Shown here: one piece after another, positions 1 through 6,848 of the stretch
How positions within the stretch are numbered: position 1 is the stretch's first letter
Layout: the number at the start of each line of letters is the position of its first letter
NCBI GenBank assembly: GCA_031549885.1
Contig: JAVBPD010000006.1
Span: 1-64,000 of the forward strand
From: WQUF01 sp031549885
GTDB lineage: Bacteria; Bacillota; Clostridia; Clostridiales; Clostridiaceae
Length of the DNA stretch: 64,000 bases
Direction: 5' to 3'
Program-made: the position numbers and the translations under genes
Notes under the pieces: generated by a model
What the model was told of the DNA's origin: nothing
The model's input: only the letters and a program-made list of their open reading frames with translations
Database searches by the model: none

Positions 1-1
1 T

Positions 2-358
2 GGAATAGAAGGAGTTAAAGTTTTCTTTAGATTAAAATTGTTAACAACTGAAGGGAATTTATCCATAGAAAAGCTTGATGAAAAGATAAAGCTTGTTGAA
101 AATATAACACCTCATAAAACTAGAATAACTGTTGAACTTCACAGGGAACTTGTTAACCCATTTTTAGAATATTTAAATGGATTTGTAAAAGAAAAAGCAA
201 GTAGATTTGCAGGACTTGTTTCACAAGGAAAGTTTAAATATGTATTTAAAGTTAAATATGATGAAGAAACCATGGAGCTTTATGCTGATAAAAATATAAT
301 TGATAAAAACTTGTTAAAGAAATTAAACTCAAAAACTTGTGCAGAATTCTTTAAATAA
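2..358 (+). CDS. C-terminal part of an unknown protein (5' truncated by window edge)
   Basis: The open frame runs from the first bases of the window without a stop, so this is the end of a longer gene; the TTG at 38 is internal, because codons before it read sensibly (GIEGVKVFF...). The visible 118 residues are charged and lysine-rich with a mixed alpha/beta feel and no membrane segment. I recognise no motif and do not assign a function. It ends TAA at 356-358 and is followed by a gene-poor, decayed region. Confidence 0.6.
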   Translation, partial: GIEGVKVFFRLKLLTTEGNLSIEKLDEKIKLVENITPHKTRITVELHRELVNPFLEYLNGFVKEKASRFAGLVSQGKFKYVFKVKYDEETMELYADKNIIDKNLLKKLNSKTCAEFFK

Positions 359-726
359 TATTTACTTGACTTAAAATAAGCCAAAACTAAATAAGAGCAT
401 TCTTTCATAAAACCCTTTCAAAAAAAGAAAAACATGTCAGGGTTATTTGTCATATCTAAAAACATCTATTTAAAGAACAGTGTCTTTTCTTTTAAAATTT
501 TCCCTTTGTCGAATATAAATTTAAAAGTAAATTCTGTCTTAAAAAATTTTTTTAAAAATAGGAATATTTTAAACTATACTTTCTTGAAGGTATAGTTAAT
601 TATAATTCATGGAACAATTAATAACTGATATAAAAAATAAACCATATAAATTTTTAGATCAAATTAGGTTAGATTATATATGTTATTTAGAACAAGGGGC
701 TTATAAAAAACACATGTTGGTCAATT
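359..726. other. AT-rich intergenic stretch without a supported gene
   Basis: No convincing gene lies here. A 43-codon ORF (609-740, starting MEQLITDIKNK) has no Shine-Dalgarno site and overlaps the DUF4279-like remnant that follows. It may be part of the same decayed locus, since the two reading frames abut with a shift. I see no strong hairpin or promoter. Confidence 0.4.
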
Positions 727-930
727 ATGTCTGGGTATGAAGAAAGCTTGGATATAAATGTTCAGCTAAAAAAAGTTTTAGATTTATTAATATTAAAGCA
801 GAATGAATTAAAGATAATAAAACAAAAATATTATGTTGGATATGAAATTTCAGTTATAATAAAGATAGAAAATAATCAACCTCCTGCTATATATTTAGAT
901 GGTGATATATATATTCATAAATATATGTAA
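727..930 (+). pseudogene. DUF4279-like remnant
   Basis: The 67-residue frame carries the segment SGYEESLDIN near its start and VIIKIENNQPPAIYLD near its end. Both resemble the C-terminal half of DUF4279 proteins as I remember that family. The N-terminal half is missing and the product stops soon after the IYLD motif, where family members usually continue. No ribosome binding site precedes the ATG. Together with the broken frames downstream this reads as a decayed gene. The family assignment is from memory of the motif, not a search. Confidence 0.5.
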
Positions 931-1001
931 TACAAAATAATAGCTTTCTATGTATAAGATTAAACATCATAGAAGGTTATTATTATGCCCTATTATATTA
1001 A

Positions 1002-1326
1002 TTTGCACCAAATAATCTAGAAATAATAGCAGAGCTTAATACAAGGGCAGTAGAACGAGCTAGGGCAAAGGGATTAACTCCAAGTACAGAATATAATAAT
1101 TTTGTTAATAAGCAAATTGATTTCCTCCAATGCTAGTTGAGGATGCTATAAGAAATACACCATCTATACTAGGAAATAGTCTAGATACATTTTATTTTTA
1201 ATGGACTTTCTGGACATGATACGGTTACTCAAATAGGAAGTAAGCCAAAATATAAGTGAAGGTTTAACACTTGCTTCTGGTGGGTTTATTGTTGGTGTAG
1301 GTTCATTATCTAATTTAATTATTTGA
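1002..1326 (+). pseudogene. Frameshifted remnant of a larger ORF, possibly a secreted toxin C-terminus
   Basis: Frame one (1002-1136) reads FAPNNLEIIAELNTRAVER and on to VNKQIDF, then stops. Assuming one lost C near 1126, it continues in another frame as PPMLVEDAIRNTPSIL and further to a stop near 1200. A third frame continues NGLSGHDTVTQIGS and then SEGLTLASGGFIVGVGSL. The pieces are collinear and protein-like, so this is most simply one gene broken by several indels. Its position between a DUF4279-like remnant and a possible immunity-like remnant suggests a polymorphic-toxin cassette, but that identity is inference. Confidence 0.45.
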
Positions 1327-1345
1327 AATAATTGATATTTCATAA

Positions 1346-1576
1346 AAGAAAATTAATAATTTATCATTTGAAGATATTATTAAAATTTTAGTAAATAATG
1401 GTTGGAATATTAAAAACGAAAATAGAATATTTTATTTACTATCAAAGCTATTCAATAAAATTAAAGCTATATTAGCATGTGAGTGAGATATAAAGAATTT
1501 TATACAAAACGGATGTTTTGCTAAATTGGTACGTAAAAAGTATAATGTTTATGAAAATCAAATTGTAGCAAATTGA
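1346..1576 (+). pseudogene. Broken small ORF, possibly immunity-like
   Basis: A protein-like frame begins KKINNLSFEDIIKILV and continues to ILACE, where an in-frame TGA (1484-1486) interrupts it. The same frame then continues DIKNFIQNGCFAKLV to a TGA at 1574-1576, just ahead of the next gene's ribosome binding site. One nonsense mutation in an otherwise coding-like frame indicates a pseudogene. Small acidic/basic mixed proteins like this often sit after toxin ORFs, which is the only reason for the immunity suggestion. Confidence 0.4.
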
Positions 1577-1589
1577 GATAGGAGGAAAA

Positions 1590-2153
1590 ATGAGGAATAA
1601 AATAAGAATGCTAATAATGGATGTTGATGGAACTCTTACTGATGGGAAAATATATATAGGAAATGATGGAGAAGTTTCTAAGGCCTTTTATGCAAAAGAT
1701 GGTATGGCAATAATTAATCTTATGAAAAACAATATTGTGCCAGTTTTTCTCACAGGAAGAAAATCTCCGATTGCAGAATATAGAGCTAAAGAATTGGGAG
1801 TACAAGAGATATATCAGGGGATATCCGATAAAACTAAAATTTTAAACGAGTTATGTGAAAAATATAATATTAGCTACGATAATATGGCTTATATAGGTGA
1901 TGATATACAGGATTTATCGGCAATTAAATTAGTAGGTATAAGTTTTGCGCCTAGTGATGCGAGTGATTCTGTTCTTGAAGCAGTAGATAATATTCTTTCA
2001 AAAAAAGGAGGGGAAGGAGCTGTAAAAGAGGCATGTGAATTCATACTTAAATATAAGGAAGATATACATAAGGAATACCTTGATATTGTTGACGAAGAAA
2101 ATAATCTAACAGAAAAAAGAGATATAATACATGAAAAAGGACTTTGGCGCTGA
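1590..2153 (+). CDS. KdsC-like HAD-family phosphatase
   Basis: 187-residue haloacid-dehalogenase phosphatase of the KdsC/C0 type, which in Gram-negatives releases phosphate from 3-deoxy-octulosonate 8-phosphate and related nonulosonate phosphates. Motif I is DVDGTLTDG (about residues 11-19) with both catalytic aspartates, motif II is LTGRKS (about 54-59), and motif IV is GDDIQD (about 103-108). There is no cap domain, as expected for a tetrameric KdsC. It is slightly longer than the usual 170-180 residues, with a charged C-terminal tail. A good AGGAGG sits 6 bases before the ATG. No sugar-acid biosynthesis genes are adjacent, so the true substrate is unknown. Confidence 0.8.
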   Translation: MRNKIRMLIMDVDGTLTDGKIYIGNDGEVSKAFYAKDGMAIINLMKNNIVPVFLTGRKSPIAEYRAKELGVQEIYQGISDKTKILNELCEKYNISYDNMAYIGDDIQDLSAIKLVGISFAPSDASDSVLEAVDNILSKKGGEGAVKEACEFILKYKEDIHKEYLDIVDEENNLTEKRDIIHEKGLWR

Positions 2154-2211
2154 GCTTATGATAAAAAAGTATACATAAAAATGTGGAAGATATGATAAAT
2201 GGAATACTCCC

Positions 2212-2251
2212 AAATGCACTGGCTGCGGAGTGCATTTTGTAGCCAGTGCAT
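2212..2251. terminator. Two overlapping, mutually exclusive hairpins after the HAD gene
   Basis: The 5' arm 2212-2220 (AAATGCACT) pairs perfectly with 2229-2237, giving a 9-bp stem with an 8-base loop that ends in TTTTGT. Alternatively 2214-2224 (ATGCACTGGCT) pairs perfectly with 2241-2251, an 11-bp stem. Both cannot form at once. Either could terminate transcription, although neither is followed directly by a long T-tract. Confidence 0.5.
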
Positions 2252-2272
2252 CGACTTACATATTAGCTTTTT

Positions 2273-2482
2273 TTAAAAATCAAAGATATCATTTAGGTCA
2301 ATTTCTATGTTTTCAAATATTGATGGTTTTATTTTTGTGGTGTATTCGGATTTTTGTTCATCAGTTAATGTATCAAACTCAGCATCATCTATTGGACTTA
2401 TGGTAAAAAAGTAGACATGAAAACATGAAAAATATATAGTATTTTTAAAAAAATAGAAGAAATTATTTAAGGCTGCCTTCAC
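2273..2482 (-). pseudogene. Possible gene remnant with an acidic tail
   Basis: A 69-codon frame whose C-terminal half (about residues 30-69: DDAEFDTLTDEQKSEYTTK and following) looks like a genuine acidic protein tail, while the N-terminal half is phenylalanine-rich and reads like out-of-frame DNA. No clear ribosome binding site is present. It may be the truncated end of a lost gene. I cannot name a family. Confidence 0.25.
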
Positions 2483-2514
2483 TAGATTTTAATCTTTAAT
2501 AAAGGCAGTCCCTT

Positions 2515-4842
2515 TTAAATTTTAGTAACAATTCCTAAGCTTCCATTTACCATAACCTTATCTCCAGTTTTTAAAAATGTTGTACCATTTCCACAGCCTA
2601 CCACTGCAGGAATTCCAAGCTCTCTTGCCACAATAGCAGCATGGGATAGGGGAGCGCCAATATCCGTAACAATAGCGCTTGCCTTTGGAAACATAGGAGT
2701 CCATCCTATATTGGTAAGCGAAGTTACTAGAATTTCTCCATTTTTAAATTCGCTTGCTTCATCAAAACTATTGAGCACATGTACAATTCCAGTGACACTT
2801 CCAGGAGCACCAGCAAATCCCTTAATGCAGTTATCATTATCATAGGAGGCAGTAGCGTTTATATCAAAATAATCCTGGCGTCTGTCTTTTGAATTAACCC
2901 ATTCCTCAGGGTTAAACCTGCCTCTTATAAACTGAGGAAATATAGGATATTTTTGATATTTTTCAAAGTTCTCACGCCTCTTTGGAAGGTTTTTTATAAA
3001 ATCAACATCTCCTTTTAACAATTTAGGTATTTCAAAGCAGTATACCATAAAAATGTCATCACCTATGCTGCATATTTTTCCAATTTTAAGGAGTAAATGC
3101 CTCATAACTCTAAACACTTTAATAAACTCATTTCTCAAGGATTCTCTAGTGTTTGCATCTTTTGACACAAGTTCTAGCTTTTTCGTAAGCCATTTTTCTC
3201 TGCTTGGATATTTATTTATAAAATCATTTTTAGCCTTTTCAAAAGCTTCTTGCTGTTTTCTTAAAAGAGTAAAAGGGCTTAAACTAGTATCTTTAAATTG
3301 CTCTATTTGTTTTTCAATATAATTTGGATCATCTCCAGGATACTCATAATATACTTCAAATTCATGAGGGCTTCTGTGTCCATAGTTTTCAGAATATTCC
3401 TCTTTAGTCATTTTGCCATTTATAACATCTTCAATTGCTAAAAGTGGCTTCATGCTTGCAAGAGATTGAGATCCGCTAAAATTTGAACAAAGCAAATTTC
3501 CTTGCTCTTCTCCTACCATAGCTATAAGATTTTTCCTAAGGCTATTTAAAGTTATGCTGCCAGCTCCGCCAAACCATATATACCAGAGGTTTGATAAATA
3601 TGGTCGAAGGTTTTTATCCCATAATTCTAAAAGCTCATCTTTTGAATTAGCGTTTTCTATGCATATTCTAGTTTCTTTATACCAAATTGGGGTATGCTGT
3701 AAATAGTAGGATTTTTGCTTTTTAGAGTCGCTCATGCGCTTTAGGCTTTTTTTTGCTCGTGAAAACATTTCTTTTAAAAGAGAAAAAAACTTAAAAGGAT
3801 AAATAGGCACTGAAACATTTTTAGGTACATAGCCAAATGCATCGCTCATTAAATCTTCAGTTTTTTTTATGTTATATCCAAATTTTCCTAAAGCTGAATA
3901 GATAACGCTTATATTGGTATAACACCTGCCACATATGTTTCCAAACATAAAATAAAAAGGTACCTTTTGGCACTCTAAGTCCATTTCTCTTAAAATGCTA
4001 AAAGTAAAAGGGCTCATTACATCAGGTACAGCTTCTGACACGTTATTGCTTGTCCATAAAGCATCAGTATCAAGGCTTTGATTTACCTCATAATTATCTA
4101 AATTAATAGTCTCTAAAGTTGTAATAGGCCTTGCTTGAAGTATATACAAATTTTTATCACAAACTGCCCATTCTATATCCTCTAATCGGTTAAATATTTT
4201 TTCGATTTTTAAAACATCTTTATATATTTTTTTTGAAAATAAAGCAAAATCCTTATCTCCTTGGTATTTTCCATTTAACCTAGATATTTTAAATTCATAG
4301 GCGTTATTATCACCTGAGACAAGCTTTTCACCTGCTCCGTGTACAAAATTGCCAATCATATTCACATGGCTTCCCGTAATAGGATCGCATGAAAAAATAA
4401 CTCCTGACATTTTAGCATTTATTAAAACTTGTACCACAACTGCAATTTTATGATCTTCTTTAATTCCATGAGCTTTGCTATATTCTGATACTCTATTTGA
4501 ATTTATAGAAGATGCCACTTTTTTAACAGCACTTATTACATCTTTCTTAGATACATCTAAAATGGTATCAAATTCACCAGCAAAGGATGTGTTTTCTGAA
4601 TCCTCACATAAAGCAGAAGACCTTACGGCAAATTTTGCACTGGGAAGTTTTGATAATTTCTCTTCTATTGATTTTATTGCTTCCTCTTTTAATTCATCTT
4701 TATTAAAGGCAGTGGACAAAATTACAAACCCTTCCGGAACATTTATTCCTAGCTTATACATTTTGCAAAGAGAAGCGCCTTTTCCTCCAGCAAATTGTAA
4801 AATATCATCGTTGGTTTCATTAAATAAATAAGCAAAATCCAT
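2515..4842 (-). CDS. PEP synthase-like / rifampin phosphotransferase-like dikinase
   Basis: Enzyme of the PEP-synthase/PPDK superfamily. The N-terminal ATP-grasp pyruvate-phosphate-dikinase domain (about residues 1-245) shows GGKGASL, AVRSSALCEDS, GVIFSCDP and LQARPIT. A long middle domain (about 260-670) matches no TIM-barrel PEP-binding domain I know. The C-terminal swivelling domain has GAPLSHAAIVARELG with the phospho-accepting His, then a VMVNGSLG end. ATP-grasp, unknown domain, His domain is the order of rifampin phosphotransferase; canonical PEP synthase would end in a TIM barrel. At about 775 residues it is somewhat shorter than RPH (about 867). I prefer the ATG at 4842, 7-8 bases after GGGAG, over the upstream GTG (4851) that overlaps the tetR stop. 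It forms an operon with that TetR gene. The substrate is unknown; drug inactivation is inference. Confidence 0.75.
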   Translation of the reverse strand: MDFAYLFNETNDDILQFAGGKGASLCKMYKLGINVPEGFVILSTAFNKDELKEEAIKSIEEKLSKLPSAKFAVRSSALCEDSENTSFAGEFDTILDVSKKDVISAVKKVASSINSNRVSEYSKAHGIKEDHKIAVVVQVLINAKMSGVIFSCDPITGSHVNMIGNFVHGAGEKLVSGDNNAYEFKISRLNGKYQGDKDFALFSKKIYKDVLKIEKIFNRLEDIEWAVCDKNLYILQARPITTLETINLDNYEVNQSLDTDALWTSNNVSEAVPDVMSPFTFSILREMDLECQKVPFYFMFGNICGRCYTNISVIYSALGKFGYNIKKTEDLMSDAFGYVPKNVSVPIYPFKFFSLLKEMFSRAKKSLKRMSDSKKQKSYYLQHTPIWYKETRICIENANSKDELLELWDKNLRPYLSNLWYIWFGGAGSITLNSLRKNLIAMVGEEQGNLLCSNFSGSQSLASMKPLLAIEDVINGKMTKEEYSENYGHRSPHEFEVYYEYPGDDPNYIEKQIEQFKDTSLSPFTLLRKQQEAFEKAKNDFINKYPSREKWLTKKLELVSKDANTRESLRNEFIKVFRVMRHLLLKIGKICSIGDDIFMVYCFEIPKLLKGDVDFIKNLPKRRENFEKYQKYPIFPQFIRGRFNPEEWVNSKDRRQDYFDINATASYDNDNCIKGFAGAPGSVTGIVHVLNSFDEASEFKNGEILVTSLTNIGWTPMFPKASAIVTDIGAPLSHAAIVARELGIPAVVGCGNGTTFLKTGDKVMVNGSLGIVTKI

Positions 4843-4847
4843 CTTTT

Positions 4848-5453
4848 TCACTCCCTATAAAATGCAATTTTTAAAGTTTTAATATATTCATCTATTTCTT
4901 TAATATATCGAGGATACTCTTTGTTATAATCTTCTAGTTTTTTACCTGCCTCTCCTTGCAAATTGCTATATCCCTTAAAGGTAAATAGTATTATATCTAT
5001 TGCAAGTTTAGGGTTTATTTCAGGTTTGAACAATGATAAGTTTATATTATTTATTAATTTTTTCTCTGCTTGAATAAATATTTCTTTGTTATCCATACTA
5101 ATTTTTGAAGCTACAGAAGGGTCTTTTTCATAAAAGGCAGAAGCTACAAATTCAAAAATGTTTGGATATTTTTTTGTAAGTTCCATTTTAAGAAGTAATA
5201 GCTTTTTAAGCCTTTTTAAAATATCTCTTTCTAAAATATCTACATGACTATAATAATCTTTTAATATTATTTCCATAGAGTATTCAAATAGAAATAAATA
5301 TAAATCTTTTTTTGTGCCAAAATAATAAAATAAGAGACCTTTTGATAAATTAGCTTCTTTAACAATTTTATCAGTGGAGGCTTTTTTGTATCCATTAATT
5401 GCAAATTCATTCATAGAAGCAGTTAGAAACAGGTTTCTTTTATATTCTTCCAT
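4848..5453 (-). CDS. TetR-family transcriptional repressor
   Basis: 201-residue TetR regulator. The N-terminal helix-turn-helix spans about residues 5-50 with the typical GYKKASTDKIVKEANLSKG and LFYYFGTKKDLY pattern. The remainder is an all-helical ligand/dimerisation domain without a family-specific motif. It lies directly upstream of, and overlapping by a few bases, the PEP-synthase-like gene, so both share one transcript. The AGGAGG at 5479-5485 lies unusually far (about 25 bases) from the ATG at 5453, so a rare ATA/ATT start a few codons upstream cannot be excluded. Two palindromes overlapping its promoter are the likely autoregulatory operators. Confidence 0.88.
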   Translation of the reverse strand: MEEYKRNLFLTASMNEFAINGYKKASTDKIVKEANLSKGLLFYYFGTKKDLYLFLFEYSMEIILKDYYSHVDILERDILKRLKKLLLLKMELTKKYPNIFEFVASAFYEKDPSVASKISMDNKEIFIQAEKKLINNINLSLFKPEINPKLAIDIILFTFKGYSNLQGEAGKKLEDYNKEYPRYIKEIDEYIKTLKIAFYRE

Positions 5454-5493
5454 TGTAAATATTTTGTGTATAATAATACCTCCTTAATGTTAA

Positions 5494-5543
5494 TTGACTA
5501 GCTTAGTCAATACAATTATAGATTTGTTGACTAACTTAGTCAA
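5494..5543. promoter_or_regulatory. Twin TetR operators overlapping a divergent promoter pair
   Basis: Operator 1 (5494-5510) is TTGACTAGCTTAGTCAA and operator 2 (5527-5543) is TTGACTAACTTAGTCAA; the second is a perfect 8+1+8 palindrome. Their centres are 33 bp apart, about three helical turns. On the minus strand TTGACT in operator 2, a 17-base spacer and TATAAT (5515-5520) form a near-consensus promoter for tetR. On the plus strand TTGACT in operator 1, 17 bases and TATAGA (5517-5522) face the YcxB-like gene. Repressor binding should therefore block both directions. Confidence 0.8.
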
Positions 5544-5619
5544 TATATTTAAAAAGTATTTTTATAATTTAGGCATATATTTAAAAAATATTTGTAAAAA
5601 TATAAGGAAGGTGAGTATT

Positions 5620-5862
5620 ATGATTTTATTTAATGAACGTGGTATTAGAACTACATCTGATGATGGAAATGAAAAACATTTTTTTAGGTGGGACAAAGTA
5701 TCTAATGTGCTTGTTTTAGATAATTATTATATTTTTGTGGTATCACCTGATATTAGCATTTACTTTAATAAAAAAGATTTACCTGTTGATGATGAATATT
5801 TTATAGAAAATGTAAGTGAATATGTATCAAAAGAAAAAATTGTTTATGGGGATTTGAGATAA
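5620..5862 (+). CDS. Small YcxB-like protein
   Basis: 80 residues, starting at the ATG preceded by AAGGAAGGTGAG; the longer open frame upstream runs into the operator DNA and is not used. The sequence (GIRTTSDDGNEKHFFRWDKV, then YYIFVVSP) resembles the C-terminal PH-like domain of YcxB proteins, in which a Trp-centred strand leads into a hydrophobic YYxF strand. Full-length YcxB proteins carry two membrane helices first; those are absent here, so this would be a soluble single domain. It is transcribed away from tetR and probably shares its operators. Function unknown. Confidence 0.6.
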   Translation: MILFNERGIRTTSDDGNEKHFFRWDKVSNVLVLDNYYIFVVSPDISIYFNKKDLPVDDEYFIENVSEYVSKEKIVYGDLR

Positions 5863-6050
5863 ATAGTTTAAAACTATATGAAATCGTTATATTATTATAA
5901 TATAGAGCATATCTGTGCTTTAACATATAAATGATGCCATGAAATAGAGTATAATTACATGGTTATAATATATTATGAAAAAATAATAATTTAATAATTT
6001 TTTTATAATTTTAAATTTAAATTGGATTTTTAGGGAGTGTAAGTGTAATA

Positions 6051-6737
6051 GTGGAGGAAGAGAGTTTAATAGAGAAATTTGATATGCTTAAGAAAATTGA
6101 AGAAAATGTTGAATTTAGCGATAGATTTTCAGATGAGGAATTTGATATTTTAAAATTATACGCAAAGGATAAGAACTATATTATTAGATCAGAAGTTGCC
6201 AGGATTTTAGTGAATTCTACTTGTCCTCGAGATGAAAGCATTTTACTTAAGCTATCTAGAGATAAAAAGCATTTAGTAAGGGCTGAAGCATGTGATTCAT
6301 TAAGTGTAAGCATGTCTAAAAATGCGATTAAAGTATTAATTAATGCTTTAAGGAAAGAAAAAAGCGGCATGGTTAGAGCATATGCTATACATTCATTAGG
6401 ATGCATATCAAAAAAATTGAAACTTGAAAAAGAAATAAAATCATTAATAAAACAAGTTCTTAAAAAAGAAAGTTCAAATCTTGTAAAGATAAGCGCTTAT
6501 AAAGTTTTGTATTCTTTAAATGATAATGATAGAGAATATTTATATCATCTAATTCGTAAATTGAAATCAAAAAAATATCAAAATAGATGTGCTGTAATTA
6601 ATTGTTTAGATGAAATATTAAATCAAGGAAACAAAGAAACATATGAGATCATCAAAGAAACATTGCTATCTCATTTAGAAATCGAAAAAAATCCATTAGT
6701 CATATCTCTTATAGATAATATACTAAAGAAATTATAA
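6051..6737 (+). CDS. HEAT-repeat protein
   Basis: 228-residue all-helical protein. Repeated units of about 33 residues carry the HEAT/PBS-lyase pattern: YIIRSEVARIL (about 42-52), HLVRAEACDSL (about 76-86), GMVRAYAIHSLG (about 108-119), NLVKISAYKVL (about 145-155), YQNRCAVINCL (about 179-189). Such scaffolds bind other proteins; no catalytic residues are visible. It starts at a GTG behind TAGGGAG at slightly long spacing. It is a monocistronic unit closed by a terminator and no partner is evident from context. Confidence 0.75.
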   Translation: MEEESLIEKFDMLKKIEENVEFSDRFSDEEFDILKLYAKDKNYIIRSEVARILVNSTCPRDESILLKLSRDKKHLVRAEACDSLSVSMSKNAIKVLINALRKEKSGMVRAYAIHSLGCISKKLKLEKEIKSLIKQVLKKESSNLVKISAYKVLYSLNDNDREYLYHLIRKLKSKKYQNRCAVINCLDEILNQGNKETYEIIKETLLSHLEIEKNPLVISLIDNILKKL

Positions 6738-6768
6738 AGAAGCAGATCTTTTCTTGCTTCTTTTTATT
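6737..6768 (+). terminator. Intrinsic terminator after the HEAT-repeat gene
   Basis: AAGAAGCA pairs with TGCTTCTT across a 10-base loop, followed by a T-rich run. Confidence 0.8.
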
Positions 6769-6848
6769 TTTAAGTACATATTTGTAGAAATATGATGAAT
6801 AATATATTAGAATAATTAATTTATAAAACAAAAGTTTATGAGGTAGTT

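Noticed and set aside
2047..2235. 62-codon minus-strand ORF opposite the HAD gene
   Set aside because: It lies mostly antisense to a well-supported gene, has no ribosome site and reads like a frame shadow.
5494..5619. 42-codon N-terminal extension of the YcxB-like ORF
   Set aside because: It begins within the operator palindrome, overlaps the promoter and lacks a ribosome site; the ATG at 5620 has a good one.
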